A stretch of 64,000 bases of DNA from JBOGTC01 sp050692055 (GTDB taxonomy: Bacteria > Chloroflexota > Limnocylindria > QHBO01). The notes below the pieces were generated by a model. It saw only the letters and a program-made list of their open reading frames with translations, was not told where the DNA came from and did not search any database. Position numbers and translations under genes: made by a program. The DNA is taken from positions 14,314 through 78,313 of the forward strand of contig JBOGTC010000039.1 in assembly GCA_050692055.1 (NCBI GenBank), in the 5' to 3' direction. Each line of letters starts with the position of its first letter. Position 1 is the stretch's first letter. This document shows, piece by piece, positions 1 to 10,265 of the stretch.

Positions 1-161
1 ACGGCGCCGGGTTCGATCCGTCGGCGGTTCCTGGCGATCGGCGCGGCATCGCGGATTCGATCGTCGGTCGGATGGAGCGCCGAGGCGGCACCGCGCACGT
101 GCACAGCCGTCCCGGCGCCGGAACCGAGGTGGTCCTGCAGCTGCCGCGGTTACCCTCATGA
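1..161 (+). CDS. Sensor histidine kinase, C-terminal end only (partial)
   Basis: The window opens inside this gene; the frame begins at base 3 and ends at the TGA at 159-161. The roughly 52 visible residues are the last part of a HATPase_c domain: a stretch reading GIADSIVGRMERRGG followed by the G2-box-like 'SRPGAGTEVVLQLP', the usual final strand of NarX/DesK-type kinases. The stop overlaps the start of the next gene as ATGA, so the two are translationally coupled and the kinase very probably phosphorylates that NarL-type regulator. The sensor and dimerisation parts lie outside the window, so the signal is unknown. Confidence 0.8.
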   Translation, partial: GAGFDPSAVPGDRRGIADSIVGRMERRGGTAHVHSRPGAGTEVVLQLPRLPS

Positions 162-793
162 CGGCGCGCGTCTTCGTGGTGGACGACCACGAGCTGTTCC
201 GCTCGGGCGTCCGACTGGAGCTCGGGCGCGACCTGGAGATCGTCGGCGACGCCGGATCGGTCGAGGAGGCCGTGCCGGCCATCCTGGAGCGGGAGCCCGA
301 TGTCGTGCTCCTTGACGTGCACATGGCCGGCGGCGGCGGTCGTGCCGTGATCGAGACGGTGCGCGCCGAGCGGCCGGACGTGCGGTTCCTGGCGCTCTCG
401 GTCTCGGATGCGGCCGAGGACGTGATCGGCATCATCCGCGCCGGGGCCCGAGGCTACGTCACGAAGTCCATCTCGGCCGAGGAGCTCGCGCTGGCGGTGC
501 GCCGCATCCATGACGGCGACGCCGTCTTCTCACCGCGCCTCGCGGGGTTTGTGCTGGATGCCTTCGCCGGGGAGGCGCCCCAGCCGCTCGACCCGGAGCT
601 CGACCTCCTGAGTCGCCGCGAGCGCGAGGTGCTGCGCTACATCGCGCGCGGCTACGCCTACAAGGAGGTCGCGCACGAGCTCCACATCTCCATCAAGACG
701 GTCGAGACGCACGTATCGGCGGTGCTGCGCAAGCTCCAGCTCTCGAACCGATACGAGCTGACGCGCTGGGCCGCCGACCGTCGACTGGTGTGA
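158..793 (+). CDS. NarL/FixJ-family response regulator (REC + LuxR HTH)
   Basis: 211 residues, normal for the family. The receiver domain covers about residues 3-118: acidic pair Asp9-Asp10, phosphoacceptor Asp53 (in 'VVLLDVHM'), and conserved Lys103. A LuxR-type helix-turn-helix covers about residues 148-200 ('LSRREREVLRYIARG', then 'SIKTVETHVSAVLRKL'). The start ATG overlaps the kinase stop by 4 bp, so this is a classic two-component pair and the protein should bind DNA when phosphorylated. Its targets cannot be told from the window. A tRNA on the opposite strand begins 8 bp after the stop codon. Confidence 0.95.
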   Translation: MTARVFVVDDHELFRSGVRLELGRDLEIVGDAGSVEEAVPAILEREPDVVLLDVHMAGGGGRAVIETVRAERPDVRFLALSVSDAAEDVIGIIRAGARGYVTKSISAEELALAVRRIHDGDAVFSPRLAGFVLDAFAGEAPQPLDPELDLLSRREREVLRYIARGYAYKEVAHELHISIKTVETHVSAVLRKLQLSNRYELTRWAADRRLV

Positions 794-800
794 GGTTGGA

Positions 801-872
801 GCGGGAGACGGGGATCGAACCCGCGACATTCAGCTTGGAAGGCTGACGCTCTGCCAACTGAGCTACTCCCGC
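801..872 (-). tRNA. tRNA-Gly (anticodon UCC)
   Basis: Read on the minus strand, this 72-nt stretch folds as a tRNA: 7-bp acceptor stem GCGGGAG/CTCCCGC, D-arm with AGTTGGCA loop, anticodon loop CTTCCAA giving anticodon TCC (codon GGA), T-arm GCGGG-TTCGATC-CCCGT. The 3' CCA is not encoded (the following bases are TCC), so it must be added by the CCA enzyme. It lies between a convergent regulator gene and the minus-strand sigma/anti-sigma unit. Confidence 0.96.
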
Positions 873-954
873 GCAGCATCAGGATACGCGATCGCCTCGT
901 TCTGGAGGCGCTCGCAGCCAGCTGCGTGTTACGGCGCTGCTTGGCAGCGACCGG

Positions 955-2532
955 TCAGCAGCCGGCCGTGCTCGGCCGATTCGAGGCGTTCGGGTCGCCG
1001 TAGGGGGCCACGAACACGATCATCTCGCCGGATGGGCCGAGCGAGGCATCGGTGATGACGCCGTCCGGCGGCAGGACGTGGACCTCGCTCACACCCCGGG
1101 CCGGCGCAGTGGTGATCTCGAGCCGCCACGACAGCCGCAGGTGGCCGCGCGCCTTGAGCTCGACCTCCGCCTCGGACGGCTGGAGCTCCTCGATCCTGCT
1201 GCAGTGCAGAGCCTGACCGGGTCCGAAGGCGGAGAACTGCGGCGCGGCCGGCGCGTCAGGGTCGGCGCCGCACAGCACCTGCGCCACCGAGCAGCTCACC
1301 CAGGCGGTATGGACCGAGGGGATCTCGACGACCGGCGTGCCCGACAGGTCGATCTCGAGCGTGCCCCCGCCGTCCAGGACGCTGAGACGGCGGCCGTCGG
1401 GAGAGAAGCGCGGCCGGAGGCCGTCGGCCACGCGGGCGACCGCGCCATCGGCCACCGTCATGACGAAGACGCCGTCGTCACCGCGGTCGAAGGCGATGCG
1501 GCTGGCGTCGGGACTGACGTCGACGCTGCCTGCATCCTCGATCGTGGCGAGCACGGCATCGGTCTCAGCGACGCGGTGGATGACGGTCGCGTCGTCCGCA
1601 TCGGTGCGATAGGCGACCGATCCGTCGGCCAGCGGCACCGGCCCGTAGGCGTCGGTCGAGGGGCTGACCGCGAGCGCCGAGCCATCGGCCGGGTCGATCA
1701 CCACCACCATCGAGACCGATGGGGAGACCGGCTCGTCGACCGCGGTGCCGACCAGCGTGCCGTCGCGCCCGTAGCGCAGGCCGGAACCGAAGCGCAGCTC
1801 CTCGCCATCAACGTCCACCGAGCGCGCCAGCCGCGTCGGCTCGGTGCCCATCACGTCGATGCGCCATAGCGCGCCATTGCCGTCAGTGGCCATGAGCGTG
1901 GTGCCGTCGGGGGCGAACGCGGCGGCCAGCGTGGCAGGGCCATCCGGGCCGGGCAGCTCGATCTCGACGGCGCTGCCATCTGCGCGCAGCTGGAGCGGTC
2001 CGCTGTCGAGTCCCGGCCGGCTCACGCTGGCGCTGAGCGCGCCGCCGCCGCCGATGTCGAGCAGGCGACCGGCCTCATCGAACGGCTCGAGCGCGGTCGA
2101 GCTCTGGGGCAGCGCGGCCGGCACGACTGCCTGCCAGGCCAGCTCCGGGGACGCGCCACCGCCCAGACCGAGGCCCTCCCCGCCGGGGCGTGGCGCTTCG
2201 GGGCCGAACCCGACCGGCGCCAGGCGGAGCCCGCCGAGTGTCAGCACCGCGGCGACCAGCACGGTCAGCACCGCGCCGGCGACGGGAAGCGCCAGTGCCG
2301 GGCTCCAGCGCCAGGGGCGCCTGCCCGGCAGCAGCAGCGGGTCGCTGCCCAGCGGCTCGCTGACCAGGCCGCGGCCGACTCGCGCCAGCGACCCGTCGAA
2401 CTCGCGCATCCAGCTCGCGATGGCGCCGCACTCGGCGCACGCGTCGAGGTGCGGATCGCGCAGCGTGGCCTCACTGCGCCGCGGGTCGAGCAGCCCGTCC
2501 CAGGTGCGGGCGGTGCGCCGGCAATGGCTCAT
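955..2532 (-). CDS. Zinc-finger anti-sigma factor with extracytoplasmic beta-propeller-like domain
   Basis: 525 residues from the ATG at 2532, which overlaps the stop of the upstream ECF sigma gene as ATGA. A longer open frame continues upstream but would lie inside the sigma gene. The N-terminus carries the ZAS motif His28-x3-Cys32-x2-Cys35 expected to hold the cognate sigma factor. A single membrane helix follows at about residues 79-101. The rest (about 400 residues) looks extracytoplasmic and contains repeats of the TolB/WD40 kind, with 'FAPDGTTL', 'VSPDASRIAF' and 'FSPDGRRLSV' as recurring strand-turn units. Family knowledge: such proteins release the sigma factor on an envelope signal. 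What the propeller senses is not known. Confidence 0.85.
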   Translation of the reverse strand: MSHCRRTARTWDGLLDPRRSEATLRDPHLDACAECGAIASWMREFDGSLARVGRGLVSEPLGSDPLLLPGRRPWRWSPALALPVAGAVLTVLVAAVLTLGGLRLAPVGFGPEAPRPGGEGLGLGGGASPELAWQAVVPAALPQSSTALEPFDEAGRLLDIGGGGALSASVSRPGLDSGPLQLRADGSAVEIELPGPDGPATLAAAFAPDGTTLMATDGNGALWRIDVMGTEPTRLARSVDVDGEELRFGSGLRYGRDGTLVGTAVDEPVSPSVSMVVVIDPADGSALAVSPSTDAYGPVPLADGSVAYRTDADDATVIHRVAETDAVLATIEDAGSVDVSPDASRIAFDRGDDGVFVMTVADGAVARVADGLRPRFSPDGRRLSVLDGGGTLEIDLSGTPVVEIPSVHTAWVSCSVAQVLCGADPDAPAAPQFSAFGPGQALHCSRIEELQPSEAEVELKARGHLRLSWRLEITTAPARGVSEVHVLPPDGVITDASLGPSGEMIVFVAPYGDPNASNRPSTAGC

Positions 2533-3044
2533 CGTTCGGCCTCCAGCAGCGCCTGCTGCAGGCGCCTGCGGGTGCGGGCGATGATGGTGCGCACGTTGGT
2601 GTGGCTCAGCGATAGGATGGTGGCGATCTCCTCCAGACCGTAGCCGTGGCCGTAGTGCAGGACGAGCACGGTGCGCTGACGCGGCGGCAGCTCCTCGACC
2701 AGCTCGCGCAGTGCCACGTCGCGCTCGGTGCGACTCCTGGCCATGTACTCGAGCGGCTCGGGCGAGGCCAGCGGCCGGAGGCGCCGGTGATGGTCGTAGC
2801 AGCGGTTGACCGCGATGCGCTTGACCCACGCCTCGAACAGCCGCTCGTCGTGGAGCTGGTGCAGTCTGCGGCTGGCAAGCAGGTAGGCATCCTGCACGGC
2901 ATCCTCCGCTTCGCCGTCCCCGATCAGCGACGCGCAGATACGCAGCAGCTTGGGTCGGAGGGCGGCGAACCGTGTCTCCAGTGATTCCGCGTCGAGGCGT
3001 CCTTCGACGGGCGACTCGCCCAACCTCTCGGCGGGCTCAGACAT
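2529..3044 (-). CDS. ECF-type RNA polymerase sigma factor
   Basis: 171 residues from the ATG at 3044, chosen because GGGGGGAA lies just upstream; an in-frame ATG 39 bp further upstream has no such site. Sigma-2 region about residues 24-90 ('GEAEDAVQDAYLLASRR', 'FEAWVKRIAVNRCYDHHRR'); sigma-4 about 112-165 ('ELPPRQRTVLVLHY', 'LEEIATILSLSHTNVRTII'). No C-terminal extension. Directly followed by its zinc-finger anti-sigma partner with a 4-bp overlap, so this is an autoregulated sigma/anti-sigma unit. Its regulon cannot be read from the window. Confidence 0.93.
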   Translation of the reverse strand: MSEPAERLGESPVEGRLDAESLETRFAALRPKLLRICASLIGDGEAEDAVQDAYLLASRRLHQLHDERLFEAWVKRIAVNRCYDHHRRLRPLASPEPLEYMARSRTERDVALRELVEELPPRQRTVLVLHYGHGYGLEEIATILSLSHTNVRTIIARTRRRLQQALLEAER

Positions 3045-3179
3045 TGATTCCCCCCGACGCACCGCGGACGTGGAATGTGGCACGCCATCGAAAGAACGCT
3101 GTCAGCGAGGCGGCTGCCTGACCTCTGGGCACCAGGGAATGGTCACACGTCCCCGGCCATAGTCCAGGCGCTGCCATTC

Positions 3180-4232
3180 TCACCGATCTGGCGCCGTCGA
3201 AACCGAGGTGGTCATGATGACCAGGCGGTCATCCGTGGTGAGCAGAACCGTTTCCTCGGCCTTGGCGCCGGAGATCGATGGGTTCCAGGCGAAGGCCATG
3301 CCAGGCCGGATCGGCGTGGGATCTCCCGGCACGGCGATTCGCTCGCGCGGCTGGTAGCCGATGACGCCGCCCTGGTGATGGAGGTGCCACTCGTCCGGGA
3401 AGCCGCTTGCCTCGTAGGCAAGCCGGGCCGCGGCCATCACGTCGCCGAGCGTGCTAGTCGCCCGAGTGGCGCGGTGCATCGACTCCTGGATGGTCTCGAC
3501 CGCGTCCATTCGGCGGGCCAGCTCGGCGCTGGGCGGTTCGAAGGCGCGCGAGCGGGTGAGCGCGACGTGCAGGCCCCAGCGCTCGGCGACGAGGACGATC
3601 ATGAGGCGCTGGCGCACCGGCGTCGCCGTGGGCAGGGGATGACGGTAGCGCGTGATGCGCTCATCCGCAGCGGCGAGCAGTACCGGTGCCCGCAGTCCCA
3701 TCGCGGCCAGCGCGCCGAGCAGGCGGCCGGCCGCTTGATCCTCGGTATCCATCGGTTGGAGGGTGTCCAGCGTCTGCGCCATGGCCTGGCAGGCGCCCAC
3801 GGCGATGGCCATGAGCCGATGGTGGTCGAAGGGGCTGAGCTGTGACCGCAGCCGGGCCAGCTCCGGCTCGAGCGCCATCTCGTCGAGGAGCGACCCGGGC
3901 GTGCGCCTTCGCGCCTCATCCTCGAGCGCATCGGGCTCGTGCCACGGTACCGGCGCCACCTCGATCGGCAGGCCGGCCAGCTCTTCCGCCTCGATTCGAG
4001 CCGCCTCGTTGACCGGTGCCAGAACGACGGTCTCATCCCGAGTGACCAAGATTGACGCTGCTCCATCCTCGCTGGCCACGACGACGTGGTTCGCGCCGCC
4101 GCCGGTCAGCCACGCGAAGTTGCGCCGCAGGCCGAGGACGACGCCAGCGCCGTCGGCCTCATCGAGCAGCGCTCGGACAGCCTGGAGCCGCCGGTGAACC
4201 TCCGAGAGCCTGGCCGGGGAAGACTCCTCCAT
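3180..4232 (-). CDS. M24-family (Xaa-Pro aminopeptidase-like) protein, probably without a full metal site
   Basis: 350 residues with the two-domain layout of aminopeptidase P/creatinase proteins: N-terminal creatinase-like half and a C-terminal pita-bread half with 'HLHHQGGVIGYQPRE' near the substrate His and 'NPSISGAKAEETVLLT' carrying a metal Glu. By eye, the strand that should hold the two metal-binding Asp residues reads 'MIVLVAERWGLHVALTRS', with no Asp at either place. So it may be a pseudo-enzyme or bind metal differently. It is the last gene of a minus-strand run, 6 bp after galK, but no galactose-related role is known to me for this family. Confidence 0.7.
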   Translation of the reverse strand: MEESSPARLSEVHRRLQAVRALLDEADGAGVVLGLRRNFAWLTGGGANHVVVASEDGAASILVTRDETVVLAPVNEAARIEAEELAGLPIEVAPVPWHEPDALEDEARRRTPGSLLDEMALEPELARLRSQLSPFDHHRLMAIAVGACQAMAQTLDTLQPMDTEDQAAGRLLGALAAMGLRAPVLLAAADERITRYRHPLPTATPVRQRLMIVLVAERWGLHVALTRSRAFEPPSAELARRMDAVETIQESMHRATRATSTLGDVMAAARLAYEASGFPDEWHLHHQGGVIGYQPRERIAVPGDPTPIRPGMAFAWNPSISGAKAEETVLLTTDDRLVIMTTSVSTAPDR

Positions 4233-4238
4233 GTCGAG

Positions 4239-6468
<2,230 letters not shown>

Positions 6469-6472
<4 letters not shown>

Positions 6473-7334
6473 GGGTCGTAGGCGCAGCGGAATCCGAGAT
6501 TGCCGGTCGAGCTGTCAGGATCGTCATGGCTGCGGGCTGCGACGCGGTATCGGTTGCAGTAGGAGGCGTGGCAGAGGTAGGAGCCACCGCGCATCGCCTT
6601 GGCCGTGCCGGATTGCGGGCCTGCGGGATCGACCAGTGGCCGCGCCCTGGGATGGTCGACAGACCACCAGTCCGAGCACCACTCCCAGACGTTGCCGACC
6701 ATGTTGTGCAGACCGTAGCCGTTGGGCTCGTAGGCCGTGACGGGCGCCGTCCCGAGAAAGCCGTCCTCCCCGCTGTTCGACCGAGGAAAGTCCCCCCCTG
6801 CCACACGTTGCATCGATGGACGCCATCGGGCATGAGGTCAGCGCCCCATGGATAGCGCGCTCGCTCGATGCCGCCGCGCGCGGCGTACTCCCATTCCGCC
6901 TCGGTCGGGAGGCGCGCACCGGACCAGCGGCAATAGGCGGTTGCATCGCTCCACGAGACGTGGACCACCGGGTGATCCCGGCGCCGCTCCACATCGGACC
7001 CCGGTCCCTCGGGGTGCCGCCAGTCGGCGCCCTCGATCCCGCACCACCACGGCGTGCCCGGCGGGTGGGGCGCGACCTGGCGCCGCTCGTCATCGAGGAA
7101 GCCGGCGAAGACGTAGGACCACCCGTGGCGCTCGGCATCGGTTGCATACCCGGTGGCGTCGATGAACTCGGCGAACCGCGCATTCGTCACGGCCACCACC
7201 TCGAGCCGATACGGACTGAGCTCGACCTCTCGGACGGGGCCCTCGCCGTCGGCGATGATGCCGTCAGCATCATCGCCGCCCATCAGGAACCGCCCCTCCA
7301 GCCGCACGGCCGCCGGCCTGAGCGCCCGGCTCAT
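6469..7334 (-). pseudogene. Formylglycine-generating enzyme (SUMF1 family), frameshifted
   Basis: Two minus-strand frames together make one full-length FGE of about 288 residues. The N-terminal frame runs from the ATG at 7334 ('LEVVAVTNARFAEFI', 'LPTEAEWEYAARGG') to about 'HRCNVWQG'; the C-terminal frame then continues with 'GDFPRSNSGEDG', 'GLHNMVGNVWEWC' and ends at 6469. The break sits in a run of seven C at 6792-6798 (seven G in the coding sense). Relative to the expected 'WQGDFP' the run is one base short or two too long. Both catalytic cysteines of true aerobic FGEs are present in 'GGSYLCHASYCNRYR', so the intact enzyme would convert a sulfatase Cys to formylglycine. A sequencing error in the homopolymer is as likely as a real mutation. 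The stop overlaps galT. Confidence 0.85.
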
Positions 7335-7417
7335 TCCTTCCACCTGGCCGCGCTGCGTTGGGCATCGATCGCCTCGGCCGGGATTGCGCGGCTCGGTCGC
7401 GTCACGATCTCGCGCAC
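7331..7417 (-). CDS. Possible leaderless 28-residue mini-ORF coupled to the FGE gene
   Basis: A GTG at 7417 opens a 28-codon frame (basic, starting MREIVTRPSRAIPAE) that stops at 7331-7333, so its TGA overlaps the FGE start ATG at 7334 as ATGA. A TAAGGT -10-like box lies 7 nt before the GTG, as expected for a leaderless transcript. No homologue is known to me. It may be a leader peptide that delivers ribosomes to the FGE start, or chance. A similar arrangement precedes the NfeD gene at 58.2 kb. Confidence 0.35.
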   Translation of the reverse strand: MREIVTRPSRAIPAEAIDAQRSAARWKE

Positions 7418-7424
7418 GGGGTCG

Positions 7425-7430
7425 ACCTTA
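7425..7430 (-). promoter_or_regulatory. Putative -10 box of the FGE-gal operon
   Basis: TAAGGT on the minus strand, 7 nt upstream of the GTG of the mini-ORF at 7417. No clear -35 is visible at 16-18 bp spacing. Inferred from position and the TANNNT pattern seen at many genes in the window. Confidence 0.4.
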
Positions 7431-7708
7431 GCAGGCTCTCGCGTCGGGTTCGCCTTTTCGTTGTGGATGATCGCGCGGCTCGACCGCGGAGGCCGTCGAC
7501 CGGGCTGAATCGGCGGCTGTTCCCGTGAGCGGTGGTCGTCGGGCGTCCCGCGCCACGTAGCGTGACGTAATGGCGCAGGGAGCGGCGACATCGGCAAGCT
7601 GCGTCACGCTGCCTGGCACGGCGCTGTGGGATCTCATTGGTGTCCGCGGCGGACGACGGGGAAGGTACCATCGCGCCAGTCGCATCAGCCATCGGAGGAG
7701 CAGCGATC

Positions 7709-9247
7709 GTGACGCGTGACCAGGGATCGCGGCGACGCGAGGGCGAGGCTGCGCACGAGGCCGAGCACGAGCTGATGGAGAGCGGCGAGCCGGTCATCCT
7801 CCATGACGTCCCCGAGTCGAAGGAGCTGCTGGACACGCCTCCGCAGGGGCTCGGGCGCAGGGAGCAGCCGCCCAAGCGGGTCGTCATCATCGGCGCCGGG
7901 CTGGCAGGGCTGGTGGCCGGCTTCGAGCTGAAGCGCCAGGGCCACGAGCCGATCATCCTGGAGGCCCAGAACCGCGTCGGCGGTCGGGTCCATACGCTGC
8001 GCAGCTTCGGGCCCGGCCTGTATGCCGAGGCGGGAGCCATGCGCATCCCGCGCGCCCACGATCTGACGCTCGCCTACTGCGAGCTGTTCGGGCTGGAGCT
8101 GCGTCCGTTCATGATGGGCAACCCAAAGGGCCTGGTCCACGTCGGTGGCGTGCGGATGACCGCCGAGGAGGCGGCGCGCGACCCGGGCAGCCTGCCGTTC
8201 GAGCTCGCCGAGCACGAGCGGGGCCGTTCCCCGCAGGCGTTGTGGGAGGACGCCATCGCCGACCTGCGCGCCGCGGTGGAGTCAGGCGGCGACGCCGGCT
8301 GGCAGCAGATCGTGCGCGAGTACGACCGCTACTCGCTCTACGACTTCCTGCGGCTGCGCGGCTTCAGCGAGGGCGCTATCGAGTACTACGCCGTGATGAA
8401 CTTCCTCGAAGCCGATATGCACAACGCGGTGGTCGAGATCCTGCGCGAGGAGCTTGGCAAGGCGTTCGTCGACATGCAGGAGATCGTGGGCGGCATGGAT
8501 CGCCTGCCGGATGCCTTCTACCACCGGCTGGAGCGCGAGGTGCGCCTCGGGGCGGAGGTGCACGCCATCGACCAGGATCCCGCATCGGTCACCGTGCACT
8601 ACAAGACCGAGGCCGGGCGCTTCACCCTGAGCGCCGATTACGCCATCTGCACGGTGCCGTTCAGCGTCCTGCGCTCGATCGAGATGCTGACCCCGCTCTC
8701 ACGCGACAAGCAGCGGGCGATCCGGCAGCTGAACTACCACGCCTCGACGAAGATCCTCTTCCAGGTGCGCCGGCGGTTCTGGGAGGACGAGGGCATCACC
8801 GGCGGAGCCACCGTGACCGATCTGCCGGTGCGCCGCCTCAACTATCCCACGCCGGATCCGACGACCGAGCGCGGGGTCCTGCTGGCCAGCTACACCTGGG
8901 GCCAGGACGCGCTGCAGTGGGGTGCCATGGATCCCGAAACGCGGCTCGAGGAGGCGCTCGATGATGTCGCCCGCATTCACCCGCAGGTGCGCGACGAGTT
9001 CGAGGTCGGTGCCTCATACGCCTGGTATGGAGACCGATGGGCGCGCGGCGCCTTCGCCATGTTCGCTCCCGAGCAGCAGACGAACCTCCAGGACGATATC
9101 GTTCGGCCCGAGGGCCGCATCCACTTCGCCGGCGAGCACTGCTCGCTCTACCACGCCTGGATCCAGGGCGCGCTGGAATCCGGCATCCGCAGCGCTCGCC
9201 AGATCCACGAGGCGCCGATGGAGGCGGCATCGAGCGTCGTCGACTGA
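7709..9247 (+). CDS. Flavin monoamine oxidase family protein
   Basis: 512 residues from the GTG at 7709, chosen because GAGGAG lies 9 nt upstream. An in-frame start 72 bp earlier has no such site. The dinucleotide-binding motif 'VVIIGAGLAGLVAGFELKRQG' is split here as VVIIGAGLAGL then VAGFELKRQG, and the second glycine-rich motif is 'NRVGGRVHTLR'. The C-terminal FAD motif is 'GRIHFAGEHCSLYHAWIQG'. This is the layout of monoamine/L-amino-acid oxidases, which oxidise an amine with O2 to give imine and H2O2. About 55 residues precede the Rossmann motif, more than usual. No signal peptide is seen. The substrate is unknown. It converges with the BNR-repeat gene, leaving only 13 bp between stops. 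Confidence 0.88.
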   Translation: MTRDQGSRRREGEAAHEAEHELMESGEPVILHDVPESKELLDTPPQGLGRREQPPKRVVIIGAGLAGLVAGFELKRQGHEPIILEAQNRVGGRVHTLRSFGPGLYAEAGAMRIPRAHDLTLAYCELFGLELRPFMMGNPKGLVHVGGVRMTAEEAARDPGSLPFELAEHERGRSPQALWEDAIADLRAAVESGGDAGWQQIVREYDRYSLYDFLRLRGFSEGAIEYYAVMNFLEADMHNAVVEILREELGKAFVDMQEIVGGMDRLPDAFYHRLEREVRLGAEVHAIDQDPASVTVHYKTEAGRFTLSADYAICTVPFSVLRSIEMLTPLSRDKQRAIRQLNYHASTKILFQVRRRFWEDEGITGGATVTDLPVRRLNYPTPDPTTERGVLLASYTWGQDALQWGAMDPETRLEEALDDVARIHPQVRDEFEVGASYAWYGDRWARGAFAMFAPEQQTNLQDDIVRPEGRIHFAGEHCSLYHAWIQGALESGIRSARQIHEAPMEAASSVVD

Positions 9248-9260
9248 TCCGCGGCGGCCC

Positions 9261-10166
9261 TCAGGCATTCGCCACCAGGACCGCGCGTACGCGTGGCAGG
9301 TCGGACGCGACGAGCCGCCACGAGATACCGCTGTCTTCGGAGAGGAAGACGCGGCCGTCGCCGGTGCCGAAGGCGGCCGCGCTGCCATTGGTGGCGAGGC
9401 AGCCGGAGTCGATGTTGTCGTCGAACCATTCCGGCAGTCCGGTCGTGCAGCGCTCGAAGGAGCCCGGCGCGTCCACCGCCCGGCGGTAGAGCGCCACCTG
9501 ACCGCCGCGCGGCCCGCGCGAGGCGCTGAGCAGGATCGTTTCGTCCGCCAGGCCCACCGCTCGGCTGTATCGAGCGTGAAGGTTGGCCGCATCGTAGGAC
9601 CATGAAGCGCCCCGGTCGCGGCTGAGGGCCAGGCCATCCGCGACGGCCGCGAGGAGCAGGTCATCGCGAGGCGCACGCACCTCGTGGACATCGGCCTCGA
9701 TAGGGATGGTGGGGCGCCAGGTCGAGCCGCCATCCTCCGAGCGCAGGATGCCGCCCACGTGCACGTTGGCGTACAGGGTCCCGGCGCGATCGGTCGCCAG
9801 CGAACGGACGTCCGGCGGGCCGCCCCACGGCGTGTGCCACGCGGTGCGTCCTTCCGCAGCCTCGACGCCGGGCACGGGATCCGCGTGTCCGTCCCGCAGC
9901 CGGAGCAGATGTGCCTCCGAGGTGCCGATCAGCACGTCATCGGCGACGGGCAGCAGGCAGTTCAGCCGCCGATCGGGCACCGATGCCACCTGCTCCCACG
10001 CTCCGGCGCCATCGTTGCGCCACACCTCGTGGACATCGACGATCGCCCACCGGCCGTCACCGACGGTCGCGAGCGCGGCGACGTCGGATCCCTCCAGCTC
10101 CACGCGCGGCTCGGCACCAATGATGTGCAGCCCGCCTTCGGTTGCCGCATGGATCACGGGCGTCAT
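9261..10166 (-). CDS. BNR/Asp-box repeat protein (sialidase-like propeller), SoxR-linked
   Basis: 301 residues from the ATG at 10166. Start chosen because AGGTGA lies exactly 5 nt before it; the in-frame GTG and ATG 6-9 bp upstream overlap that site. Three Asp-box motifs are clear: 'SEDGGSTW', 'SRDRGASW' and 'SEDSGISW', so it should fold as a beta-propeller of the sialidase/glycosyl-hydrolase BNR type. No signal peptide or catalytic sialidase Arg triad is evident, so a cytoplasmic binding role is more likely than sialidase activity. It is divergent from soxR and shares a promoter region holding a SoxR-like operator, so it is the likely SoxR target. Confidence 0.78.
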   Translation of the reverse strand: MTPVIHAATEGGLHIIGAEPRVELEGSDVAALATVGDGRWAIVDVHEVWRNDGAGAWEQVASVPDRRLNCLLPVADDVLIGTSEAHLLRLRDGHADPVPGVEAAEGRTAWHTPWGGPPDVRSLATDRAGTLYANVHVGGILRSEDGGSTWRPTIPIEADVHEVRAPRDDLLLAAVADGLALSRDRGASWSYDAANLHARYSRAVGLADETILLSASRGPRGGQVALYRRAVDAPGSFERCTTGLPEWFDDNIDSGCLATNGSAAAFGTGDGRVFLSEDSGISWRLVASDLPRVRAVLVANA

Positions 10167-10206
10167 CTTCATCACCTCACAGGTTCATACGCCGACTCAT
10201 GAGCTG

Positions 10207-10237
10207 AGTCTGCAACTTGAAGTGCAGTTGAAGTCAA
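10207..10237 (-). promoter_or_regulatory. SoxR-type promoter/operator for the BNR gene
   Basis: On the minus strand TTGACT (10237-10232) and CAGACT (10212-10207) are separated by 19 bp, the long spacer typical of MerR/SoxR-activated promoters. Within it is an imperfect 18-bp dyad, CTTCAACTGCACTTCAAG (10233-10216), with 7 of 9 symmetric positions, resembling known SoxR boxes. A separate perfect 6-bp dyad, GACTCA/TGAGTC, lies at 10194-10210. Assignment is inferred from sequence and the adjacent soxR. Confidence 0.6.
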
Positions 10238-10265
10238 GACCGATGTTGACGCGCTATGCTGACGG

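Noticed and set aside
955..2829. A 624-residue minus-strand frame that extends the anti-sigma protein upstream
   Set aside because: Its first 100 residues lie inside the sigma factor gene in another frame and are arginine/proline low-complexity; the ATGA-linked ATG at 2532 gives the normal anti-sigma start.
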